From the NCBI GenBank assembly GCA_000437275.1, contig FR899717.1, positions 1 to 13,526 of the forward strand: DNA of 13,526 bases, in the 5' to 3' direction. The translations under genes were made by a program, and so were the position numbers. Of the stretch, positions 7,586 through 13,526 are shown piece by piece. The stretch comes from Clostridium sp. CAG:411 (GTDB taxonomy: Bacteria > Bacillota > Clostridia > Lachnospirales > Lachnospiraceae). The notes under the pieces are model-generated. The model was not told the DNA's origin. It made no database searches and saw only the letters and a program-made list of their open reading frames with translations. Numbering within the stretch: the first letter of the stretch is position 1; every line of letters begins with the position of its first letter.

Positions 7586-9961
7586 ATGCGAGGAATACTT
7601 ACGATTATTCGTGGAAACTTTCGAAAAGGAAAAGGTGCTTATATCAGCATTGGCATTTTGTTGTTTGTGGTTTCGGTTTCTTTGGTATCGGTTATGACGA
7701 TATATAGTAATTCCAGAGAACGAGATATTCAAGTTTTGAAAGAAGATGGTTTTGGAGATATATTGGGACTGGTTCTTGCAAATGATTCTTTACAAAAAAT
7801 GGGAACGGATGAGAAAACCGTAGTTTCAAAAATCAGACAGTGTGAGGCGGTGGAACGGGTAAAGGAAGAATCTGCAGTGTATGCAAAATTGGCAAATGAA
7901 AAAAATAGCGCACACATGATTGTTATGGATTATCAAAATCAAAATTTTACTTATACGCAGTATGATGAACAAGGGGAAAAAATAGAAAGACCTGTGTTAA
8001 AAAACAATGAAATAAGTGTACCGGTCAGCTTTAAGGGACTATATGATTTTAAAATTGGAGACAACGTGACCATTGGTGGTGGAAAACACAAATTTACCTA
8101 TCAAATTGCTTCCTATTTTGAAGACCCTTATATGGGATCTTCTATGATTGGAATCAAAACTGTATTAGTGAATGAAAAAAGTATGCAGCAGTTGCAGAAA
8201 ACCGCTGATTTAGCAGGAGAAAGTTATTTACAGACTGGAAAAGTATTGAGTATTTTTAAGAAGAACAAAGAAAGTTCGGATGAGCAGTTTGAAAGAAAAC
8301 TTAATGAACAGACTTCCTATGCCACCTATTGCTGGATTACCATGTCTCAAAAGCAAGCAGTTGGTTATATGTTGTTGTTGACAAATATTTTTTCTGGTGT
8401 ATTAGTGGTATTTGTACTGGTGTTGTTAGGAGCCGCAATGATTGTGTTAAGCCATAATATTCGCAATGGAATTGAGCAAAATTACGAAAATCTTGGAATT
8501 TTAAAGGCACTGGGAATTACCAGTCTGGATATGCAGATATCCACGTGGTTATCCTATTTGATAATGGCGGTTGTGGGGACTTTTTTAGGAATACCTGTTG
8601 CCAGTTTATTGGTTCGGACAATCAATAAAATAACTATGCCCGCAACTGGACTTTATGTGTCATCCGCAATTTCGATACCAAAAAGTTTGTTTGTCTGCAT
8701 GGGTATTTTACTGGTTACGACTGTATTTACTTTGTGGAAAACCAAAAAAGTGGTGGAAATTACACCAATTATGGCAATGCGGGAGGGAAAAAGAGCGGTA
8801 CATTTCTCCAGTCGTTTCAGATTGCCAATCAGCAAAAAAGGTTTGGGATGTTCGCTGGCATATCGACAGTTTATATCGGCAAAAAAGCAGTATGTGTCAT
8901 CTATCTTTATTACAGGTATCTTAATGGTTTTTATGATTTTGGTCAGTACGATTTGCAACTGGCTCGAACAAGATTCCAATATAGGAGATATGCTTATGGC
9001 AACCAGGGTGGATCTGTCAGCCAACTATTCCGATGAAAAGGAAAAAAAGCAGGCAGAAAAAATCATAAGGAAATACAGTGATTTTGAAACCTATCATATG
9101 AGCACACAGTATGTATTATTAGAAAATTTATATACATTTTGTTATGTGGTAGACGATCCGGAGCAGTATACTTCCGTTTATAAGGGACGGACTTGCAAGT
9201 ATGAAAATGAAATTATGGTAACTCAGTATATTGCAGATGAATTTAAAGTAAAGATCGGGGACCGCATGGAAGTGAAAAATGGTGAAAAGAAAGCCGATTA
9301 TATCATATCAGGCATTTATGAATCGTCTAATGATGCGGGGAAAAACTTTGCAATGTCACAGAAAGGGTTGGAACGATTACAGTTGAAAAATGCAGAGAAA
9401 AAAGACACGAATAAAGTGGAAACGCTTTATTATGTATTTTCAAATCAAGAGAAAACAGCACAAATGCAAAAGGAGTTAAAGAAAGCCTTTGCAAAGGATA
9501 AGAAAACTGATTTCGATTTTCAGGAGGATAACGCACAGTTTGCAGTGATTGTATCGGCAGTGCAGGGACTTACCGAAATTATTTATCTGATTGGAGCCAT
9601 TTTTGTGTGTATCACAGTTATCTTGGTGTGTAGTAAAGTATTTGTAAGAGAAAAACAAGACTTTGGCATTTATAAGGCTTTGGGGTATGATTCGCACAAA
9701 CTTCGTATTCAACTGGCAATTCGGTTTTCCATTGTTGCCCTGATTGGTTCTCTTTTGGGGATACTTGTGGCGTATTGTGTGAGTGATCGGGTATTGGGCT
9801 TCCTATTATCTGCTGTTGGGATTTATCATTTCCATAGTGAGATACAGATGGCAACACAACTAATGCCAATGCTGCTTATGGTTGTCATTTATTTTATTTG
9901 TGCTTATATGACAGGAAGGAAGATTAAGAAAGTGAAACCGAGAGTTTTGATTGTAGAGTAG
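7586..9961 (+). CDS. FtsX/MacB-like ABC transporter permease, 8 TM with two large extracellular domains
   Basis: This is the membrane partner of the upstream ATPase. The start at 7586 is preferred because GGGGGTG (7574-7580) sits at good distance; an in-frame ATG at 7568 would add six residues but lacks a ribosome site. From 7586 the protein has 791 aa. Approximate hydrophobic segments are 19-41, 261-288, 319-343, 366-386, 438-461, 661-684, 710-733 and 759-777. The two extracellular blocks are therefore about 42-260 and 462-660, each followed by a three-helix FtsX domain; G-I-L-K-A-L-G-I and G-I-Y-K-A-L-G-Y mark the matching position in the two halves. This duplicated 4+4 plan differs from BceB permeases, which have 10 helices and one large domain. 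Substrate unknown. The transcript ends at the terminator 41 bases downstream. Confidence 0.9.
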   Translation: MRGILTIIRGNFRKGKGAYISIGILLFVVSVSLVSVMTIYSNSRERDIQVLKEDGFGDILGLVLANDSLQKMGTDEKTVVSKIRQCEAVERVKEESAVYAKLANEKNSAHMIVMDYQNQNFTYTQYDEQGEKIERPVLKNNEISVPVSFKGLYDFKIGDNVTIGGGKHKFTYQIASYFEDPYMGSSMIGIKTVLVNEKSMQQLQKTADLAGESYLQTGKVLSIFKKNKESSDEQFERKLNEQTSYATYCWITMSQKQAVGYMLLLTNIFSGVLVVFVLVLLGAAMIVLSHNIRNGIEQNYENLGILKALGITSLDMQISTWLSYLIMAVVGTFLGIPVASLLVRTINKITMPATGLYVSSAISIPKSLFVCMGILLVTTVFTLWKTKKVVEITPIMAMREGKRAVHFSSRFRLPISKKGLGCSLAYRQFISAKKQYVSSIFITGILMVFMILVSTICNWLEQDSNIGDMLMATRVDLSANYSDEKEKKQAEKIIRKYSDFETYHMSTQYVLLENLYTFCYVVDDPEQYTSVYKGRTCKYENEIMVTQYIADEFKVKIGDRMEVKNGEKKADYIISGIYESSNDAGKNFAMSQKGLERLQLKNAEKKDTNKVETLYYVFSNQEKTAQMQKELKKAFAKDKKTDFDFQEDNAQFAVIVSAVQGLTEIIYLIGAIFVCITVILVCSKVFVREKQDFGIYKALGYDSHKLRIQLAIRFSIVALIGSLLGILVAYCVSDRVLGFLLSAVGIYHFHSEIQMATQLMPMLLMVVIYFICAYMTGRKIKKVKPRVLIVE

Positions 9962-10001
9962 AATCTGATAAGGTATATGGGTAGATGTTTTTTTTGTAAA
10001 C

Positions 10002-10036
10002 GCACATTTGTAAAGAATAAAAACTTTCAAATGTGC
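10002..10036 (+). terminator. Rho-independent terminator after the ABC permease
   Basis: GCACATTTG (10002-10010) pairs perfectly with CAAATGTGC (10028-10036). After one bulged base, AAAG (10012-10015) pairs with CTTT (10024-10027), leaving an 8-base loop. ATTTTT follows at 10037-10042. It separates the two-component/ABC block from the cassette that follows. Confidence 0.85.
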
Positions 10037-10049
10037 ATTTTTAATGCAT

Positions 10050-10134
10050 AAAAATACAATAAAAAAAATAAAATATTAAAAAATACAAAAAATGACAAAA
10101 AATAATTGACACACACTGGATTATCATGTAAACT
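10050..10134 (+). promoter_or_regulatory. Promoter of the secreted-protein cassette, with phased A-tracts upstream
   Basis: TTGACA (10106-10111) is a perfect -35. TAAACT (10129-10134) lies 17 bases on as a fair -10. Directly upstream, A-runs at about 10061-10068, 10070-10073, 10078-10083, 10087-10092 and 10097-10102 have centres roughly 9-10 bases apart near the -35, the arrangement of an UP element or curved DNA. The leader runs about 65 bases to AGAGGGG (10188-10194) and the ATG at 10204. Confidence 0.7.
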
Positions 10135-10203
10135 AAAAAAACAAAAATTTAAACGCGTGAAAAGAATTGCACAGCTATTAAAATAAAAGAGGGGAAGTAA
10201 GTA

Positions 10204-10727
10204 ATGAAAAATACAAAAAAATAGTAGCATTGTTTCTTGCAGGGATAATGTTATTTTTACAGACAAAAAATATGTCTTATGCAAAATCTACATATATGAT
10301 GACAGATGCAGATATAAAAAAAGAAAAGGCTGCAGAGGGAGCTTATTATATGAAAACGAGAGTAACAATTACAGATCCACCAACATTATATTGGACAGTT
10401 CATTCTGATAATAGTAGTACAAGTTTTACATTTAAGAAGAATGGAACTGGATATAAGACAAAATTTGTATCAAATACAGTAAAGTGTACGATTTCTGCAA
10501 TTGGTTTTTCTAGTTTGTCGACAGATGGATTTGAATTTGGTTTAGCAAGTACAGTAAAAAAGCTTAAAGCTGCTACAGCAAATTTTCAATATAGTATGTA
10601 TGGAGTTGCATATGGTGGCTTGCTTGGATATAGGGAAAATGGACAGCTACAATATACCATTAAAGATAAGAAAGGCAAATTTGTTTCTACAAAACATCAT
10701 GCAACACATACATCTTATGGATTTTAA
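10204..10727 (+). CDS. Small exported protein of unknown family; signal peptide interrupted by a frameshift at A7
   Basis: AGAGGGG at 10188-10194 and ATG 10204 form a good start, but that frame reads M-K-N-T-K-K and stops at TAG 10222-10224. The other open frame continues from ATA 10221 to TAA 10725-10727. Joining the two at the A7 run gives a 174-residue protein with a classical signal peptide: K5-K6, a hydrophobic core about 7-19, and a likely cut after S-Y-A at residue 27. The mature part would be about 147 aa, rich in Lys, Thr, Ser, Gly and aromatic residues, with one cysteine and a His/aromatic C-terminus (H-H-A-T-H-T-S-Y-G-F). If read alone, the second frame would have to start at TTG 10230 with no ribosome site and half a signal peptide. 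I do not recognise the family. Its place before an anchored protein and an FtsX-type ABC fusion suggests a secreted peptide or bacteriocin-like product, but no lactococcin-972 hallmark is evident. Confidence 0.6.
10215..10224 (+). other. A7 slippery run followed directly by TAG
   Basis: In the ATG-10204 frame the bases read (AC)A AAA AAA TAG. This matches the X-XXY-YYZ pattern of a -1 ribosomal slip site with a stop codon in the next position. A slip by -1, or one extra A in DNA or RNA, yields the same continuous product. I see no strong stem directly after it and no internal Shine-Dalgarno before it beyond the gene's own ribosome site. Confidence 0.5.
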
Positions 10728-10747
10728 TGGATTATCTATATGTATTT

Positions 10748-10794
10748 ATTTATTTTAGAGAAAAAAGAAATATTCTTTTTTCTCTAAAATAAAT
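10748..10794. repeat. Perfect 20-bp inverted repeat between the first two cassette genes
   Basis: The arms are 10748-10767 and 10775-10794, fully complementary, with a 7-base AT-only centre whose ends can add two more pairs. On the + transcript no T-run follows, so it is not a standard terminator for the + strand. Its place 20 bases after the stop of the exported-protein gene and 37 before the next start fits a stability or partial-termination hairpin that would make the first gene more abundant than the second. Confidence 0.75.
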
Positions 10795-10831
10795 TAAAAG
10801 GAAGAGGATGAAAGGATAAGTAATAATTTTT

Positions 10832-11833
10832 ATGAAAGAAAAAAAAGCAAATAAAATAAAGGGTTTAAAGATAATACTAGTTATCTTTTTTTTGTTTATT
10901 GTCGGATTAGGAATTTGTTATTATGTTATGGAAAAAAAATTTGTTTCTGAGACTGAAAACACAGATAAGGATATTGTTGCATTAGACACCATTCAATATT
11001 TAGCACATTCCAGTCGTTTGTTTTCTAGGCTAAAGAAAGATGAAATTGTTATTCCGCAAGAGATGGAAAAAGAAATGAAAGAGGTTGCAGAAAGGGTTAT
11101 TTCGTACAGTAAAGAGAGAGGTGAGAAAAGCGAAATATTAAATTATGGTGATATTTATGCATATGAAGTATTAATCTGTGATTATTTTAATCTAGATAAA
11201 CAATATTTTATTAATGCATTAGAAGCGACCTATGACAGTTCTAAGGGAGGATATGATATATGTGGAGATGAGGAAGATAGTGAGAGTAAAATAAATAGAA
11301 GTGTGGATGATCGAATTTGTGATACCGCAATGATAGTAGAATGGCTGAAGGATATAGATGGAATAAAAATAGAAGAAAAAATAGAGGATATAAAAAAATA
11401 TTATCATGCACATAATCAGAAAGAAAGCGAGGGTATGGTTACAGACTTGTTTTTAAGTATGAACTGTATTGACAAAAAGGATTGTTCCAGAGTCGAAAAG
11501 TTTGAACGTAATTTGTGGAAACAGGAATTGGAAGGAAAAGAAGAAAAGCCAACAAAATTGGCAGATTTGAACGATTCAATTGAACTAAGTGCTTGTTTGT
11601 TTCATTGGAATAAAAGGTTTAAAACATATACGCAGGATGCCTATAAGAAATTTGATAAAAAGGAACAATTTATTATAGGGGAAAAGGATACGGATATGAT
11701 GCTTTATTTGAGTGCAGGGATACAAGAGGTTAATTGCAATTTAAAAGAAAATAAATTTTTTGCAGAGAACATTGAAAGATGGTTGACGGAGAATTACAAA
11801 ATAGTAAAGCAAGAGTATTTGGGAAAACTATAG
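10832..11833 (+). CDS. Membrane-anchored protein of unknown function (333 aa)
   Basis: A lysine-rich N-terminus (residues 2-13) precedes one strong TM helix (about 12-32), so the rest should lie outside the cell, held as a type II-like anchor. The outer part is hydrophilic, strongly charged and predicted helical, with several cysteines (two in the N-C-I-D-K-K-D-C stretch) that could form disulfides. A segment near 130-141 ending in S-S-K-G-G-Y recalls the turns of alpha/alpha-barrel repeats, but this is too weak for a fold claim. I do not recognise the family. The start is not ideal: the nearest AAAGGA (10811-10816) is about 15 bases from the ATG, and a 3-codon ATG-AAA-GGA-TAA frame lies at 10808-10819. 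A stop in frame at 10817 limits upstream starts. From context it could be immunity, processing or transporter-accessory for the exported protein. Confidence 0.8.
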   Translation: MKEKKANKIKGLKIILVIFFLFIVGLGICYYVMEKKFVSETENTDKDIVALDTIQYLAHSSRLFSRLKKDEIVIPQEMEKEMKEVAERVISYSKERGEKSEILNYGDIYAYEVLICDYFNLDKQYFINALEATYDSSKGGYDICGDEEDSESKINRSVDDRICDTAMIVEWLKDIDGIKIEEKIEDIKKYYHAHNQKESEGMVTDLFLSMNCIDKKDCSRVEKFERNLWKQELEGKEEKPTKLADLNDSIELSACLFHWNKRFKTYTQDAYKKFDKKEQFIIGEKDTDMMLYLSAGIQEVNCNLKENKFFAENIERWLTENYKIVKQEYLGKL

Positions 11834-11859
11834 TTTATTACAGGATTACATGAATTTTT

Positions 11860-11885
11860 ATCTTTTTAAAATAAGAAAAAAAGAT
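11860..11885. repeat. AT-rich hairpin before the ABC fusion gene
   Basis: ATCTTTTT (11860-11867) pairs with AAAAAGAT (11878-11885) around a 10-base loop. It ends just before the ribosome site GGAG (11892-11895) of the next gene. It is weak by base composition; it could influence translation of the transporter or mean nothing. Confidence 0.35.
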
Positions 11886-11902
11886 GATTTTGGAGAAACA
11901 TA

Positions 11903-12334
11903 ATGATAGTATTAAATGATATAAAAAAAATTGATAAAGATACCATTTTGGATATTGACCAATTGACATTTGATAAAAGTGGATTTTATGTAATTGTAGG
12001 AATGTCTGGTGCAGGGAAAAGTACTTTATTAAATATTTTGGGAGGAATCGAAGAAAATTATCAAGGGCAAGTTATTATTGATAATAACGAAGTAGAAAAA
12101 AAAGATTACACCAATTTAAGAAAGAATAAAATAGCATATATTTTTCAAGAATACAATTTATTAGAAGGTTTAACAGTTCGAGAAAATATGGAAATTGCTC
12201 TAAAAATAGCAAATATGCAATGGAATGAAGAAAAATTTGTAAACCTGATGCAAAGTCTGGGAATAAAAAATAAGATTAAGTTTTTAGTAAGAGAGTTATC
12301 GGGGGGGGGAAAAACAAAGAGTTGCGATTGTTAG
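11903..12334 (+). CDS. ABC transporter ATPase, N-terminal part as read; broken at the signature motif by a G9 run
   Basis: The start ATG 11903 follows GGAG by 7 bases. The protein has Walker A G-M-S-G-A-G-K-S-T (33-41, K39), a Q-loop (Y-I-F-Q-E-Y-N-L-L-E-G-L-T-V-R-E-N) and then L-S-G-G at 132-135. There the frame leaves the expected path: nine G (12301-12309) give S-G-G-G-K-T-K-S-C-D-C and a stop at 12332-12334. With eight G the frame reads L-S-G-G-E-K-Q-R-V-A-I-V-R-A-L and continues without a stop to the window edge. As written, the product would lack Walker B, the switch histidine and the whole permease, so it could not work. This is therefore one half of a single gene with the next entry. 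Either it is in an off state, decayed, or the base is an assembly error. Confidence 0.85.
   Translation: MIVLNDIKKIDKDTILDIDQLTFDKSGFYVIVGMSGAGKSTLLNILGGIEENYQGQVIIDNNEVEKKDYTNLRKNKIAYIFQEYNLLEGLTVRENMEIALKIANMQWNEEKFVNLMQSLGIKNKIKFLVRELSGGGKTKSCDC
12301..12309 (+). repeat. G9 mononucleotide run inside the ABC signature codons
   Basis: The in-frame form would be TCG-GGG-GGG-GAA, i.e. eight G, which is the longest G-run that the residues S-G-G-E can encode. In the rest of this AT-rich gene GGA and GGT are the common glycine codons. The run is thus both a likely slippage site and an odd codon choice. Confidence 0.8.
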
Positions 12335-13526
12335 GGCACTTTTGAAGGAAAGTGATATTATTTTGGCTGATGAACCAAGTGGAAATTTGGATAATGTAAA
12401 TGCTAAAGAAGTATTTGAGATATTTAAAGAAGTTAGTAGAAGCAGATGTGTTATTTTGGTTACGCATGATTTGAATTTAGCTAAGGAATATGCAACAACA
12501 TTGATTTATATTGAAGATGGTAAGGTTAAGTTTATTAAGCATAATGATAAACAGGAGAAGAAGCTTTTGAATCAGGAAACAGAGGGTACACGTAATTTTG
12601 ATAAAAGCAAAGGAAAGAGTTGGGAATTTGGATATTCATTAAGTCAATTCAAAAAGAATATAAAAAAAAATGTATCTGTAGTAGTAGCAATCACTATTTT
12701 GTTGCTCTGTTGTGGATTTATTATGGGAATTAGTGCTTCTATTCATTCTATGTATACACGTATTAATACAAATGTATTAGAAAATGATAAATACAAAATA
12801 GTAAATATGAGTGATTCAGATATTTGTTATAATGAAATAGATAATTCTTTTATTAAGCAAGTGAAACATAAGCCATATGTGGAAGAATGTGTTACATCTT
12901 ATGAAACAATATTAAAGGTAAAAACAGAGAACAATAATGAGTATAAGGTTGAATATGTTGTTTTAAATGATAGCGAGTTTATGAAAAGAAGATATGATGT
13001 TTTAGGTAAGTGTCCCAAAAAAGAAACAGATATATTAGTGAATGAATATTTTAGAGATAATTTTTATAAAGGAGATAGAGGCATTTCGGGAAAGAAGATT
13101 GATTTGGGTGAGGTAACTAGTGATATTACTTTTCAGTGTAATATTGTGGGGATTGTAGAGGATAAACTTTTTAACCAATCAGCCAAAATTTATATTAGAA
13201 AAAAATTAATTGATAAAATTGCGAGCAAAAAAATGCAAGGGGGCATTTGTATTTCAGAAGGAGCAAATGTTCAGACACAGCAGGTCTGCGAGATTAAAAC
13301 TATGAGTTCGGATGCAAATTTGCTGTTTGGAAGAAAAATCAAAAATCCAGATAAAGAAGTTTATTTAAATGTTTCAGATGCTTGCTTTTATTTGGAAAAA
13401 ATGGGGTATACATATACAGAAGAAAATGTTCGCAAAGGAAAGGTATCTAAAAAGGCTCAGAAAGAGTTGATTGGAAAAAAATTCGATATTTCTGCACAAT
13501 TTAATATAGTATCGACTGTAACGGTT
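12309..13526 (+). CDS. ABC ATPase C-terminal part fused to an FtsX-like permease (continuation of 11903, 3' truncated by window)
   Basis: This frame is open for 406 codons from the G-run to the last base and has no start of its own that fits. It supplies what the first part lacks: E-K-Q-R-V-A-I-V-R-A-L-L after the signature, Walker B I-I-L-A-D-E-P-S-G-N-L-D (D156, E157 in joined numbering), and the switch H188 in V-T-H-D. After about residue 215 comes a charged linker, then a TM helix about 257-280 (V-S-V-V-V-A-I-T-I-L-L-L) and at least 260 residues of a hydrophilic, probably extracellular domain. This is the layout of a MacB/FtsX permease joined behind its ATPase in one chain. The remaining helices should lie past the window. 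Its likely job is export of, or protection from, the small secreted protein encoded upstream; this rests on gene order only. Confidence 0.82.

Noticed and set aside
8655..9036. Overlapping plus-strand ORFs of 89 and 100 codons and a minus-strand ORF of 123 codons inside the ABC permease
   Set aside because: The permease frame is uninterrupted here and shows family features on both sides; these are alternate-frame shadows.
10230..10232. TTG as the real start of the exported protein
   Set aside because: It has no ribosome site and would remove the basic N-region and part of the signal-peptide core; ATG 10204 with AGAGGGG and a slip at A7 explains the sequence better.
10027..10284. 85-codon minus-strand ORF with many Phe/Leu
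   Set aside because: It is the antisense of the A-rich promoter region and would start inside the exported-protein gene; the Phe/Leu content comes from poly-T. There is no ribosome site or recognisable motif.
1..13526. CRISPR arrays, tRNA or rRNA genes, transposase genes, phage genes
   Set aside because: I looked for them and saw none: no regularly spaced repeats, no tRNA-like cloverleaf that I could find by eye, and no transposase or integrase motifs in any frame.

Overview
The window looks like a piece of a low-GC Firmicutes chromosome, most likely a clostridial (Lachnospiraceae-type) gut bacterium. The grounds are AT-rich coding sequence, purine-rich Shine-Dalgarno sites, a cell-surface protein with a Pro/Thr linker and bacterial Ig-like repeats, and several FtsX-type ABC transporters. 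Every gene I can support is on the + strand. The taxon is an inference; no rRNA or other decisive marker is present.

Layout. (1) Bases 1-653: the C-terminal end of a secreted or surface protein. (2) Bases 654-1025: a gap of about 370 bases with a long imperfect hairpin (665-744), a short palindrome, a possible 25-residue ORF behind a very good Shine-Dalgarno, and a textbook promoter (TTGAAA-17-TATAAT). (3) Bases 1026-4670: tex (RNA-binding transcription accessory protein) and, 12 bases later, a sodium-dependent transporter of the NSS/SNF family. (4) Bases 4706-9961: an OmpR-type response regulator and its histidine kinase, a 187-base gap with paired repeats, then an ABC ATPase and an 8-TM FtsX/MacB-like permease, closed by a clear terminator at 10002-10036. 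The likely logic of block 4 is that the kinase/regulator pair senses an envelope or peptide signal and controls the ABC transporter; the substrate cannot be read from sequence.

(5) Bases 10040-13526: a more AT-rich cassette with its own promoter (phased A-tracts, then TTGACA-17-TAAACT). It holds a small exported protein, a membrane-anchored protein of unknown family, and an ABC ATPase fused to an FtsX-like permease that runs off the window. The layout resembles bacteriocin or secreted-peptide export/immunity operons, but I recognise neither of the first two proteins.

The main observation is that two of the three cassette genes are each broken by one base inside a homopolymer. The exported protein's signal peptide is interrupted at A7, where the heptamer A AAA AAA is followed directly by a stop. 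The transporter is interrupted at G9, exactly in the ABC signature motif LSGGE. In both cases a one-base change rebuilds a fully convincing protein. Phase variation, recoding (for the A7 site), real decay and homopolymer errors in the assembly are the competing explanations, and raw reads would separate them.
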